From: Adineta steineri
Taxonomy: Eukaryota; Rotifera; Eurotatoria; Adinetida; Adinetidae
DNA: 64,000 nucleotides
Direction of reading: 5' to 3'
Assembly (NCBI GenBank): GCA_905250115.1
Contig: CAJNOI010000097.1
Location: 1 to 64,000 of the forward strand
Part shown: piece by piece, positions 22,713 to 35,555 of the stretch
Layout: each line of letters starts with the position of its first letter
Numbering within the stretch: the first letter of the stretch is position 1
Notes under the pieces: model-generated
What the model saw: only the letters and a program-made list of their open reading frames with translations
The model's database searches: none
What the model was told of the DNA's origin: nothing
Position numbers and translations under genes: made by a program

Positions 22713-25370
22713 CGTCCCAGGTCAACCAATCCAATATTGGATCCGATCGGATCTTATAGAATCCGATCATCCGACAGAATCCGATAGGATTTCTGGTGAC
22801 GGATTTGCATTGAACTCCGTACGGAAAATTTTCAGTCACTTGCTGCAAATTTGATGAGTGGCGTTTTTAGCTATTTTCTATGATGGCCTTATGGTCGGTC
22901 TTGGTGGAAAACATCGAAAAGGAAAACGTCGAAAGAGAAAAATTTAGAAAAAAAACAAAAGAGGAAAACGTCGAAAGAAAATAATGAAAAGAGGAAAACG
23001 TCGAAAAGGAAAATATAGAAAAGGAAAATATAGAAAAGGAAAATATAGAAAAGGAAAATCTCGAAAGGGAAAATGAAGAAAAGGAAAGCGTTGAAAATAA
23101 GAAGAAGACAAAGAGGAAAATATCGAAAGAAAAATGTGGACGAGGAAAACGTCGAAATGATTGATCATTTTTTTATGTATGTTAAGTAGTATATTTATTA
23201 GGTTATAAGAAAAAAGATGAGAGAAAATTTATAATGTAATAAAATCTTATTTTTTTTTCTTTCCAATTAACAATGAGAAGCCTGTCAATAACTCGTTCGC
23301 GTTAATTTCCTTCTTGGAAAATCTGTTACATAGAGTATCAAATCGCGCCTGAAAAGCTTTTGTTTTTATTGATTGTGGTGGTGCAGATGCACCAGCAGCA
23401 AGTTGTAGTAAAATACGCTCGAAACGAACATGTTCATCTTGTATCAATTTAATGAAACTCCAAATATTTGGATGCTTTTTGGACAACCGAGTTGCAAATC
23501 GAAGGTTATATGCTAAAGTATAAATAATGACAGAGAGTTTTCAAATGAAATAAATGAAGAACAGCAATATTCTCACCTTCACATATATTGTTTGTTCTGT
23601 GGGTGACTTCATGAAAATTCCACATATGAATCGGCACGACACCATGCACCCATTGATTTTTAAAATACAATACTAAATTATCTAATGATATTGTCATGAT
23701 TGTTTGTAAACGTTTAAATTGATCTTCTACTTCATCAATTGGCATTAAACTTAATGCCATTAGTTGGAGGCATTGATCCCGAATAGTATCATTATTCAAA
23801 TAGTCGCGAGCCAAACCCAAATCTGTAATTTTCCTATGAATCGATTGATTAAAGTGAAACATACATCCAGAATGTATGGCAGCAGGAAACTAACAAATAC
23901 AGAACAGTATCTTAAACTTATTGATCATATATTATAAATGTACCAAAGCTTACCTCCTGACCGACAATAGGCAATAAACCAGGTTCATAATCTGTAATTA
24001 TAAGTTTAGGATTAAACTGTTTTCCCATAAGAATCGCCTCATCTTTTAATCGTTCGAATAAATCAGTGTATGTTGTACCACGCTTATTCGGTAACAAACA
24101 AAATGCAACAGGTAATCCTGCAATATATGAATATAATCATCAAGGATACTATAAATAATTTATACATACCCTGACCGAATTTTTGAGCATGTATTTAATA
24201 TACGTGTTTAAAATTATGTGGTGTGGAATCAAATGTACCATCCATGAAAATGGTTTAACTTTCAAATAACAGTTCTAACTGATTCTTGCTTGCGAAAACC
24301 AACACTCGATCTTTACCACGTTTCAGGAACACATCTATCAATAAGAATCGTTCAGATAGAAGTGTTTCTTGATAAAATTTTGGGATATTGAACACCTCCC
24401 ATAATGGTATAACAGGTGTTTTTTTCCGTCGAGCTTTACTCATGTTAGATCCTTAATATTAAAATAAAAAATTTTAAGTAAAATATTTTAATGATATATT
24501 TATAATACATACGAAATTCAACAATTGTTGGCATGATAGCCGTTGCACCTTTAGAAAGTTTCGCTTTTGCCATTTCTTCATCATAGATTCTAGTTATGGA
24601 TGTAGTTTCACCTAATATCCGTGCTTTCATTTTATCACGTAAAAGTTTTACTTCTATTTGATCTGGATTTACAGGATGAGTATGTGTACCATTAATACGT
24701 GTAAATTCATCTATTAAACTTGTATGTAAGTACACACCACATTCTCGTTCAACACATGACCAGTATTTTGTCTCATTGTTTTCTTTATTAAAATTGAATA
24801 TGGCATTTTCATATATTAATTGTGGTTCACCTTTGTTCGATAAGGTAAATAATACTTCAGATTGGTGAATTTTAAGTGAACTAATTTTAGATCCGATGCT
24901 TGTTGCCATTTAAATTATATGTATATTTATAATATGAAAAAATTTCCTTTGTTAAACGAAAATTAGAATATACTAGTTTCAGGAGTGACCAATAAGAAGG
25001 AAAACAATTCATTTTTTTGTACTGTAGTCTTTTAAAGTTTCGACGTTTTCCTTTTCTACATATTCCTTTCGATGTTTTCCTTTTCATTATTTCCTTTCGA
25101 CGTTTTCCTCTTTTGTTTTTTTTTCTAAATTTTTCTCTTTCGACGTTTTCCTTTTCGATGTTTTCCTACAACACCTTATGGTCACCTATCAGATCCGTCT
25201 AGATCCGTTTGTTGGAAATTGTGAGATGCGATGTTGGATCCGATTGGATCCAACCACAACGGAATCCGAAGTGATTCCGTCACCAGGAATCCTATAGGAT
25301 TTTGTCGGATCGTCGGATTCCGATAGAATCCGGCATAGGATCCGAATATGGGATTGGTGCACCTGGGACG
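22713..25370 (-). mobile_element. MULE (Mutator-like) DNA transposon, inactive
   Basis: Ends CGTCCCAGGTCAACCAATCC (22713) and, inverted, CGTCCCAGGTGCACCAATCC (25370): 18 of 20 bases match. Inside each end are GGATCC/GGATTC-rich repeats, then arrays of GAAAACGTCGAAA (22890-23160) facing inverted copies (25030-25170), so the terminal inverted repeats total about 350-450 bp. The flanks GTAGGTGTGG (22703-22712) and TTAGGTGTTG (25371-25380) look like a 10-bp target duplication with two mismatches, in the size range usual for MULEs. It carries a FLYWCH-type zinc finger and MULE transposase on the minus strand, with two in-frame stops. It sits between two NRPS loci inside a telomere-like palindrome. 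Confidence 0.85.
23247..24909 (-). pseudogene. MULE transposase with FLYWCH zinc finger, two in-frame stops
   Basis: Exons (approximate) 24445-24909, 24120-24440, 23960-24110, 23506-23880 and 23247-23500. The N-terminal FLYWCH finger is visible as YWSCVERECGVYLHT followed by THTHP. The DDE core: first Asp in TIFMDGTFDSTP, second in LIITDYEPGLLPIV, then a Cys-His pair in HSGCMFHFNQ, and the third acidic residue near THRTNNICEG. A TAA at 24255-24257 directly precedes TIFMDG and another TAA lies at 24195-24197 (HVY*IHAQKFGQ), so no full transposase can be made. The C-terminus ends in GKKKK at 23247. A transposase of this kind would bind the long TIRs and cut and paste the element. Confidence 0.8.
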
Positions 25371-25783
25371 TTAGGTGTTGATGATATTCTTCTCTTCACC
25401 CACACCCTAAAATTTAATAGTAATAAGGAGATAACGATACTATGAACACGTTAAAATTAGAATGAACAGTAGTAGTTCTTTAGTATTAAGTGATATAGTG
25501 CACGTATTTCATTTATTTTTATTTAATCGTGTTTATGTCGTTTCACAAGTGATAATACCGATATTTATTAGATTTTTAATAAAAATTAAAAATAACTAAG
25601 AAAAAAAATAAGATAAATTAGAAAAATTAAACTGAAATGATTATTGTCTATTCAAGAAATGTATATATCGATGATTTCAAAATAATATACATTTAACAGC
25701 AAACAAAGCTAAAATAAACTGAGAATTTTCTTTTTCTTTTTGTAAGTTTATTGGTTTCTAAATTATCGCATTTATTCTGTTTG
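25371..25783. other. Spacer between MULE and NRPS gene R, with right palindrome arm
   Basis: Begins with the presumed target duplication and the C/A-rich arm of the split telomere-like palindrome (25399-25411). The remainder is AT-rich 3' flank of gene R. No gene or RNA was recognised. Confidence 0.5.
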
Positions 25784-26517
25784 CTATTTATTTAATAGAT
25801 TCACTACATAATTGCATATATCGACAATTTGCTTTTCATTAAATAACCAAGAGGAATGGCTATCGTCATACATTTGAAATAACTGAATATATTCATGATT
25901 CACTAGTGTATCAAGATTATTAAATGATGTGTTGGTGTAGTATGAATCTGATTCTAACTGATCGTTCAATGTAAAGTTTTCATCCACCTTGTTAGCTTTA
26001 AATAATACAATGTTTGTATTTCTGTTGGTTATATTCAATCCAAATGGTTCATTGTCTATCATCGGTAAATAAGAATAGTTTATTGAACCGATAACATCCA
26101 CTTTATCTATTTTGCCAATTTCAAAAGAAGCCTTGCTTACATTAAAGTATGAGTCGATCATAAAAATATTACCAACTTTCTCGCCACCATTAATCAATTG
26201 ACGAGAAAGTTCAAATGATAGGGTGCCGCCAAAACTCCAGCCTAGAAAGTTATATGGACCATCATGTTGGATTTCTTTTATATACTTTATGTATACAAGA
26301 GCTAATGTCTCGAACGAGACGCCTTTTTCCATATTTTTTGCTTTAAGATCAAGATAATAATTGTTGAATATTACCAGTTTATATTGCGATAAATAAGGCA
26401 CAATGTTGCTGAAGTAGCTTTCGGCACCACCGTCACCAGGCGGTAAAATAAACAAAATATTATCGCAATTTTCATTGATCACAACGAACGGATGTTCGAA
26501 AAAATTCGAAGTGATGT
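25784..26517 (-). other. Gene R: C-terminal thioesterase (TE) domain
   Basis: Last exon, 244 codons, joined in phase to the PCP exon (HINQ|DITSNFF). It is an alpha/beta-hydrolase of the type I NRPS thioesterase class: LFILPPGDGGAESYF (oxyanion-loop region), nucleophile elbow FLGWSFGG with catalytic Ser, FMIDSYF following the next strand (Asp candidate), and DDSHSSWL near the C-terminus (catalytic His). It ends VVNLLNK with TAG at 25784-25786. It would release the peptide by hydrolysis or cyclisation. It is the only TE seen in the window, and marks gene R as the terminal synthetase of the cluster. Confidence 0.87.
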
Positions 26518-29500
26518 CTACAAGAGAAATCAGTGGGTTTATATATTTAATGAATGTTTCTTAATTTAAAGACGTTTTACCTTGATTGATATGTAGTGAT
26601 TGCCATCGAATTGGCTGCGTATCATTGGATGGAAGTGTTTGAAGTAGTTGTGCATGTTGTCGAATAGTTGGTTGCTGAAGAAAAAGACCAATCGAGAGTG
26701 ATTGAGTATCAAAGTTAAATACTGATTGATAATGATGATAAAGTTCAATAAATAAAAGTGAATGACCACCAACACTAAAAAAACTGGCAGTTATAGAAAT
26801 GTGATTCTCATTACAATGAAGAACTTGACACCAAATAGTGTGTATACGTTGTTCGAACTGATTAAGACGAGTATTAGATTTATCAGACGAAAGCAAAGTC
26901 GATAAAGAGAATTCGGGTGAAGGAAGTTGCTTTCGATCTACTTTTCCATTTTGATTCAAAGGTAATTTATCAAGTATAACGAATATCGATGGTATCATAT
27001 GTGGTGGAAGATGAGATCGGCAATGTTGACGTAGTTCTTCTTCATTCATATGAGCAGATGATTGGACATAAGCAACTAAATAATCATCATTCCATTTCAT
27101 GACAACACAAGCAGAGATGGATGTGATGTTAAGTAAACATCGTTCGATCTCACCAAGTTCAATTCGTTGTCCATGTAGTTTGATTTGATGATCTTTTCTT
27201 CCTTGATAATGAAGAAGACCATTGTTATCGATTGTGACAAGATCACCTGTTCGATAAAATAGTTGACCATCTATTTCAACAAGAGCTTTTGCAGTTAAGT
27301 CATCACGTCCAAGATAACCAGGAAAGACACCTACTCCACCTATAAGTAGTTCACCTTCTTGACTGCTAACAGATGATTGTAAATATTCACTCATAACTGT
27401 ACATCGATAGTTGGGTAGCGGACGTCCAATTGGAATGTTGGTCATGTTTAGATTTCTCCCTATGACATAACATGTGCAATCGACTGTTGTTTCTGCAGGT
27501 CCATAGATGTTCCATACAGAACATACTTGTGGCAGATATGTATACAACTTATCAATAAGTTGAACTGTGCTTGTTTCACCTAGAATGTTTCAAGAATAAA
27601 CATTTAATTTAAAAAATACGACACGCACCACCAATATCAAAAGTACGCAAACTGCTCAAATTTGGAACGCTATGACTTCGTAGAAATTCCAAGAAAACAT
27701 TGGCATATGTCGGTACGCACTGCAGATATGATACTTGTTTTCCATTTAACGTATTCATCATATAGTCTAAAGCCATATTTCCTTGAGGACGAAGCATTAT
27801 AATCGTTGAACCAGTGATTAAACCTCCAATGATTTCTCGAGCATGCACATCATATGAGCAACTTGCCATTTGTATCATAGTATCTTTATTTGTGAATAAA
27901 TTCAATCGAACAACAGAATCAGTGGAAGCTAACAAATTTCGATGACGAATTTGAACCTAAAAAGCAAAACTCAAATGAAACTATTATTTCGACGAAAGTT
28001 CATCCTACTCCTTTTGATATTCCTGTTGAACCACTAGTAAAAACAATATATGCAGTATTATCTATCGTTACTACAATGTCCGAAAGGCGATCCATAATTA
28101 TAGTATTGTTAATGTAGTCGACAGTCCATATTAAATCGACGTTACATAAAACGATTTCACTGGAAAACTTCAACATTGTAGAATGGTGAACAAGAACAAG
28201 ACGACTTTGAGTTTGTTGTGTGAGTGCATGCAAACGATATTGTGGATCTCTAGGTGACAATGGACAATAAACACCTCCAACCATTTCAATTCCCATGATA
28301 CCAATCACCTAATCCGAAAACAATCTCAAACTCTCATCAGTAATTACTCATCTTAATCAACTTACCATTGACAAACTTCTCTCAACACACTGACATATGA
28401 TCTCACCTGGAAACACCTGATATTCAGTAAGAAGAGTTAAAGATAACACTTGAACATAATATAGAAGTTCACAATATGTTAATGATTGTTCATCTAGTTC
28501 AACAGCTAGTTTCTGTGGATGTTTCATGACTTGATGCACAAACTCATGATGAATACAAGTGAGAGGAGATGGAAATGTTATTTGTGTATTATTCAATGAT
28601 TGCATGAGTAATCTTTCATTTGATAATATTATTGATAATTCATAGATAGGTTTGTTTGTTATACAGTCGGAAGATGTGAATTGTTCTTGTAATATCGTTT
28701 GCAATCTTTGTGCAATTATACAAACTGTTTCAGTATTAAATATATCAAGTGATGCATTGATCGTGCATGAGAATTTATTTAGATTCAGATCATGTTGAAA
28801 ACTAAGAATAAAATCAAATTTACTCATTATTTCATCTTTACTAATCTTAATTGAAGAAGGTAGTAAAGAAAGTCGACTATCACCAAGCTTTATTTCATTC
28901 TCTTCATCTATTATCATCGATGATATGAATTCAAATGATGTATCAAGAAATACAGGATTTGATATATTCGAATGTTGATTGAGAATACGTTGAAGTGGAA
29001 AATATGAATATTTCATACAGTTTATCATAATATCTCGAACTTGCTTAGTGATTTTATCAAATGATAAATAAGGATCGAGTTGACATCGCAAAGGTATAGC
29101 ATTCACAAACATTCCAATGACAGATCTAAGTTCATCTCTATATCGACCATGTGTATTTATTCCAATGCATAAATCTTTTTCACCATTCGTTAATTTGAAT
29201 AAAAACACATAATAAGTAGCTAATGCAAGATGTTCCGGTGATATGTTATTTAATGATGCATAAACAAGAAAGTGATGTGAGAGATCTTGACCAAAATCAA
29301 AACAAACCGATGTTCCACGACCAGTTCGATGTTCACTTGCAAGACGATATCGATCATATGGTAGCGATAAAGGTTGATCGAGTTTACAATCATGAAGAGT
29401 ATCAAGCCAAAACATACTTGCACCAATCATTGACATTTGTTGTTCAATAACAGCATCTATATAAGTAAAGAAAATAGTATATTAGAAAAGTAGAAGTAGT

Positions 29501-32500
29501 ATTTATATTTACAGTCAAGATAACGTAGATCAGTGTTGTCATCATATGATAATTGACCTGTATATGCTTGATTGAAATCATGAAGAAAGATGTTCATTGA
29601 TGGAAAATCAAATAGAGCATGATGAAAGTTGAAGATAAGTAGATCTTTGTCAGAAGCAAGATGATTTGAAGAGATTTGTTTGTGATAAATAATATGACAT
29701 CGAAAGACAAGACCTTGAGCAAGATCAAAAAGATAAGGATTACGTTTCTCGTTGTGCAAAATCTCATTCAATTGTTCATCTGTTTCATAAGTGGTTTCGA
29801 TGATTGAAAACATAGTATTATTATGTTTATGTTCATGAGTAATAACTCGTTGCATAAGTAGATTCTTTTCGATGTCAAAATAAAGTGACGTATGTAGTGA
29901 GGGGTGTTTATTAATAGTGAGATGAAGAGCATGATCAAGTTGTTTAATTGATAAGGTATGACCTGGTTGGAGACGATAAACAAAAGGCATATTGTAGATT
30001 GCTATTTGTGGTTTGTCTGGATCGAATCGAATTCTCTCGTCAAGCCAAATACGAGCTTGTGCAAATGATGCTGGTGCTAGAATAATGAGAGCTTAGTAAA
30101 TTATAATATAAAAGCTGAATGGCCAAATGATTTTTGATGACAATATTTTGATCTTTTTCATCGAATTGCCTCTTTAACTGAACAGAGTTTGTTTTATTGG
30201 TATGGAATCCACGAGCGTATCTTTGTTTTGAAAGAGTGCCAGTTTATATATAAACAGGCTTATGAAAGATTTTATTATCATATTTGTTCCATTTCTTAAA
30301 ACGAATTATACAACTTTCGAGCAATAGCTAGTGTTATTTTTTATTGACTAATACAAAAATAAAAGACTATTCACATATTCAAAGCTGATATTCATCACAG
30401 ATCTTTACAATTTAACTTCGATTTCTCTCGCGAAAAATGTCTCGATAAGCCCGACTCCAGCTCACTTTCAGCGTCTTCATTGATCTCTTCTTAGAAGTTA
30501 CAAAACAAGAGTACCTGAAAAAGACAACCTGAGTCATTGACGATCACAATTCATTTAAATTTCCTATTTTCTCATTATCTATTCTGTTAAGATTCATTCA
30601 AAAATTGAAAATACGATGTTCTTACATTGAAATGCCCTTTAATACATATTTCTCATTGCTGCTTTAACTGACTACTACTACTTTTATAAAACAATAGAAT
30701 AAACTGCATACAATCATACCTTCATTCACAATATTCTCCAATCGATGAAACAGTGCTAAGTCCATTTCCTCAACTTCCTCACGAAGAATAAGAGAAACTT
30801 TGTTAATCGGTGAACTGACATTCATCGCAGGAATGTTGCTTGATTGTTTTGGAGACACTTGCTCAAACATATATTGAAATCTTTGAGCTATTTTTGAAAT
30901 AGTTGATTTCTCAAACAAATCATGTGAACAAACAAAACTACATGATAATCTCTTGTTATCTGATAATGGATTGTATACAAATGTTAATGAAAAGTCAAAT
31001 TTAGCCACTTCAGCTGATTGTCCTAATAATATTTGTTCGAAGTTTACATCATTCAAACTTAAATGTCCCATATCTTTCGATACAGTAATAAAATCAAACA
31101 TTGTCTCAAGAAATGATACATTTGATTGATTTAATCGATTATCACCAAGAATATGTTGAAGTGGATAATGAGAATGTTCAAGAATTGATAAGCATTTCTC
31201 TCCTACATGTCTAACAAATTCATCAAACGACCAATTAGAATCAATTTGAATACGATATGGCAATGTTGATACAAGCATTCCTATCATATTCACTAGTTCA
31301 CTTCGGTATCGATTAGCATTGATAGAAGAAATACATAAATCAGTCTCACCATGAGATAGTTTGAATAGGAAAACATAAAATACGGATAATCCAAGTTGAA
31401 ACAGTGTGAGGTGATGCGATGATGCATAGTTTAGAAATGATGTACATAATTCATTATCAAAATTGATTTCAGCTATGGATGCTAAACCTGATCGTTGTTG
31501 ATTAGTTGATAAACGTTGTCGATCCACTGGTAATGATAATGAGCATTCCATATTATATCCTTTAAGTTGTGAATGCCAGAATACACGAGATAATGACATA
31601 TCCATGATATGCTCATAAACAGAATAATCTATATAATTTAATGAGTTATCATCCACAGATAATGAGTCATCAGATTGATAAGAAAGAGAAAGATCACGAA
31701 GAAAGATCGATGTTGATGCTCCATCAAACATTGCATGATGAATACTAATCAATATGTGGTCATTTTCAGTCAACAGGTCATCATTCTCATTTGAGATAAT
31801 ATCTTCAGAATAATGACAATGACGAAAAATATGACAACGAATAACATGTCCTTTTGATAAATCAAATAAATCAGATTGATTCAATATTTCTTCGATGATT
31901 TCATTCATATGACGAGGATCATCATTATGAAGATTAATGGTTGTCAGTCCATTTGATTTCATATCATCATTGAAAATGATATTCGTATCTAAACAGTGTT
32001 GTATAATATTACCACTTACATCATCAATACAAAGTGCTGTTCGAAGAATCTTATGTTTTGTGAGAACACTTTGAAATGCATGTTGTAATCGTGAAATTGA
32101 TGGATTATCGTTTATGGATGAGATGCGATAAATCATTGGAATAACATACATATTCTTTAGTGTTGTTTTAGATGAAAATCGAATTTGTTCATCTAAATAG
32201 ATTCGTTCTTGTGCAAATGATGCCCTAGCTATAATAAGAAAGAAAGCGACGAATATATAGTTGATGATAATATCTAGTAGAAGTTCCTTTATTTACCTTG
32301 AGTGACATATAATGAAGACCAAGGATAATCATTGGTATTCTGTGTCATATTCATAGATTGTTGAATGAGTTGAGCATGATGAATAATTGTTGGATGTTGA
32401 AATAGATTCGAAATAGAAAGAATATTTGTTTCTAAATGAAATTCGATTTTGTATTGATGAAATAGTTGCATGATAAGTAATGAATGACCACCAATAGTAA

Positions 32501-35180
32501 AGATATTTGTATCAATTGAGATTTGATTTTGTTTGAATATGTCACACCAAATATGATGAATATTAACTTCAATATCATTTGTTGGTAGAAGTATTTCTAT
32601 ACTGTTTCGGGGCTGTATAGATGAAAAGTGAGGTGAAGGAAGTTGTTTTCGGTCTACTTTTCCATTTGGATTCAAAGGTAACTTGTCAAGAATAATAAAT
32701 ATTGATGGAATCATATGTGGTGGGAGATGAGATTGACAGTGTCCACGCAATTCCTGTTCATTAGTATCAGAACTTTGAACATATGCAACTAAATAATCAT
32801 CATTCCATTTCATGACAACACAGGCAGAAATAGATGTAATATTAAGTAAACATCGTTCGATTTCACCAAGTTCAATTCGTTGTCCATGAAGTTTGATTTG
32901 ATGATCTTTTCTTCCTTGATAATGAAGAAGATCATTATTATCCATTGTAACAAGATCACCTGTTCGATAAAATAGTTGCCCATCTATTTCGACAAGAGCT
33001 TTTGTAGTTAAATCATCACGTCCAAGATAACCGGCAAACACACCTACTCCTCCCACTAGTAGTTCTCCTTCTTCCTGAATCACAACAGGTTGTAAAAAGC
33101 TGTTTAGAAGTAAACATATGTAACGTGGTAGTGGTTTGCCAATTGGAAGATCATGCACGTGAGAGGGCACATCAATCAAATGGCATGAAGTTCCAAGTGT
33201 GGCTTCTGCAGGACCATAAAAATTCCAAATTCGACAGGATTGGGCAACAAATTGCATCAATACCTTGATGAAAGCTGAGGACACAGATTCACCTATGTTC
33301 ATAAATTAATCAATATTTATTCTATTTCGGGTGCTCTTGTTCAACTTACCTACGCAGCTAATATTTCTCATTAGTATCCATGCAGGAAATCTGTTTTGTT
33401 TGAGGAAGTCACATAAATGATTGAGATAAGTCGGAACCGCTACCAGATATGTCACTTGTTTTTCATGTAAAATATGATTGATATATTGAAAATCCATATT
33501 ACCTTGTGGATGTAGCATGATTATTGTTGCTCCGCAGATTAGAGATCCCACAATTTCCAGCAAATGCGCGTCGAACGTTGCACCGGCTATTTGAATCGTA
33601 ACATCACCTTCGTGTAGTGCGTCAATCCGAATGAAAGCTAGTATTGAACTGATAAAATTATGTTGTCTCAGTTGAACCTAGAAAGCAACTTCCTGTATTA
33701 AATATATATTATGTAGTAGTCTCTTTAACGTACCGCTTTAGGCGTTCCAGTCGAACCACTTGTGAAAATTATGTAAGCTATCTCTTCACCTTTTACTATC
33801 ACACTTGAAAGACAATTATAATCTATGTCACTATTTAGATCATTAATAATTAATACTGAATCAATATCAAGTGAAATAATATCATTATTGAATTTGGTTT
33901 TAGTCAAATCATGAACAAGAACAAGATGACTTTGAGTTTGTTGTGTGAGTGCATGTAAACGATGTTCTGGATCTCGAGGTGATAATGGACAATAAACACC
34001 GCCAACCATTTCAATTGACATCATGCCAATCACCTAGTGAACAGCAATATATTATTCAGTTGAGCTATTGTTTTTGTCGATTAACTTACCATTGATAAAC
34101 TTCGTTCAACACATTGACACACAACCTCACCTGGAAACATATGATATTCATTAAGCAGAATCAGCGATAATACTTGAACATAATATAAAAGTTCACAATA
34201 TGTCAACGATTGTTCATCTAGTTCAACAGCTAGTTTTTGTGGATGTTTCATTATTTGATATACAAATTCATGGTGAATACAAGTGAGAGAAGGAAATAAT
34301 ACTCGTGTATTGTTGATTGATTGCATAAGTCTCTTTTCATCTGGTAGCGCTAATGATAACTCATAAACTGGTTTCTTCATCTGATCATTTGTTATAGTAA
34401 AGAGATGTTCTAACATTGAATGAAATCGTTGTGCAATCTTCTTGATAGTATCAAGATTGAATAAGTCAAGTGATGCATCGATTGTGCAGGAGAGTTGATT
34501 GGTTTCGAGATTATGTTGAATAGTAAGAGAAAAATCAAACGTGTTCTTGATTTCTTCGTCACTAATTTGGATTGAGCTTGTTGACATAGCATGAACTCGA
34601 TCATCACCAGTCATTACTTCATTCTTGACATTGTAATTTTCATATGAGAGAAATTCGAATATTGTGTCTAGAAACACAGGCTTTGAAGTATTAGAGTATT
34701 GAGCAAGAATGGTTTGAAGAGGAAAATAAGAATACTTTATAGTACTCGTTACTATCTCAGAAACATGTTCAATCAATTGTTGAAAAGACCAATGAGGATC
34801 TAATTGACATCGTAATGGAACGACATTTTCGATGAAACCAATCATTGTTTTAAGTTCGTCTCTACATTGACTATTCTTATTAATGGCAACACATAAATCC
34901 TTTTCCCCACTTACTAACTTGTATATAAAAGCATAATAAGTTGCAAATACAAGATGTTCAAGTTTTATATTCATTGATGATACGCAGCAAAGAAAGTGAT
35001 ATGAGAAATCTTCACTGAGATCGAAGGAAACCGATACTCCACGATCAGTTCGTTTTTCACCCTCAAGACGGTATCGATCATATGGTAATGGTAGAGATTG
35101 ATCAAACTTATAACCGTGAAGAGCATTGAGCCAAAACATACTAGCACTGGTCATGGACAATTGCTGATCAATTACAGTAT
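25784..35180 (-). CDS. NRPS gene R: [half C]-A-PCP-C-C-A-PCP-thioesterase
   Basis: Eleven exons with GT-AG borders: 34090-35180, 33734-34033, 33350-33677, 32297-33292, 30720-32228, 29513-30076, 28366-29456, 28009-28308, 27629-27956, 26581-27579, 25784-26517. Together they make one open frame of about 2745 residues with no internal stop, which supports both the model and selection. Two elongation units can load two amino acids, with three condensation regions and a C-terminal thioesterase releasing the product; a short peptide, perhaps made iteratively, is an inference. The first exon starts at an acceptor (TTTAG|AT) in the middle of a C domain, and its N-lobe with HHxxxDG is not found upstream, where a SET gene lies. 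The gene is therefore 5' truncated, or its first exons lie elsewhere. Intracellular location unknown; no signal peptide seen. Confidence 0.88.
26581..30076 (-). other. Gene R module 2: C-A-PCP
   Basis: Six exons, residues about 1408-2500. The C domain opens APASFAQARIWLDERIRF, but its active-site motif is HHALFDFPS (Gly replaced by Phe). The A domain has FTSGSTGISKGV (A3, with Gly-Val in place of Ala-Val), YDVHAREI (A4), NIYGPAETTVD (A5), YRTGDLV, GRKDHQIKLHGQRIELGEIE and NGKVDRK. The PCP has FSVGGHSLLFIEL. The C-domain and A-start portion is nearly identical to 1-1558 of gene L, and the A-C-terminal half to 10.5-11.4 kb, so it is one of a recently copied pair. It feeds the thioesterase that follows through one intron. 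Confidence 0.88.
30720..32228 (-). other. Gene R: first condensation domain of the C-C pair, intact active site
   Basis: A single 503-codon exon, residues about 905-1407. C1-like motif ASFAQERIYLDEQI, then SIHHAMFDGAS, a complete HHxxxDG with the catalytic second His. Next YIDYSVYE, INANRYRSELVNMIGMLVSTLPYR and YPLQHIL. It follows a PCP and is followed, across a 643-nt intron, by another condensation domain, not by an A domain. An epimerisation domain would be the usual partner before a C domain, but the N-terminal motif is C-type. It could be an epimerising, heterocyclising or structural C; the subtype cannot be fixed by eye. Confidence 0.85.
32297..35180 (-). other. Gene R module 1: C-lobe of C domain, A domain, PCP
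   Basis: Residues 1 to about 900 of the visible frame. The C-domain C-lobe holds YDRYRL, QCRDELKTMIGFIENVV and YFPLQTIL. A-domain motifs: YCPLSPRDP, FTSGSTGTPKAV (A3), FDAHLLEI (A4), NFYGPAEAT (A5), YRTGDLV (A7), GRKDHQIKLHGQRIELGEIE (A8) and NGKVDRK (A10, catalytic Lys). The PCP has FTIGGHSLLIMQL. Introns interrupt the A domain after the SLSMV stretch, after A3, and before A5, at the same codons as in the other A domains of the window. The substrate was not determined; A4 keeps the amino-binding Asp. Confidence 0.88.
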
Positions 35181-35555
35181 CTAAACGAAAAAAAGAAATA
35201 GTATGCCACATAAGAAAAATGTATAGCTGAATTATGTATAGAATCGAAATACATCCTCACAGAATAGCTTTCAATCAAAATGGAAAATTTTATTTTCTGT
35301 AAGTGACTGCTCTATCTTACAAACAGGTTAAGTTCCTCAAATATTAATAATTAACTAATACATAAATAAAATGAACATTTTGAGCTCTGATGATGAGAAC
35401 TGACATAATTAGTCGAAATATTACAGGGAGATATATTCTTTAATATTATTGGAAAATCAAATAAGAATAATATTAGTTCTTTTCGCTGCAAAACTCTCTT
35501 CTCTTCTATCACTACGTTAAATAAATTGTTCACTATTCGAATAGTTCGTTCGAAA

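Noticed and set aside
22895-23168. 74-codon frame rich in FPFLYFPF
   Set aside because: Translation of the GAAAACGTCGAAA subterminal repeats of the MULE.
30720-32228. Reading the first C of the C-C pair as an epimerisation domain
   Set aside because: Its N-terminal motif ASFAQERIYLDEQI is condensation-like and matches the following C domain; left as unclassified C.
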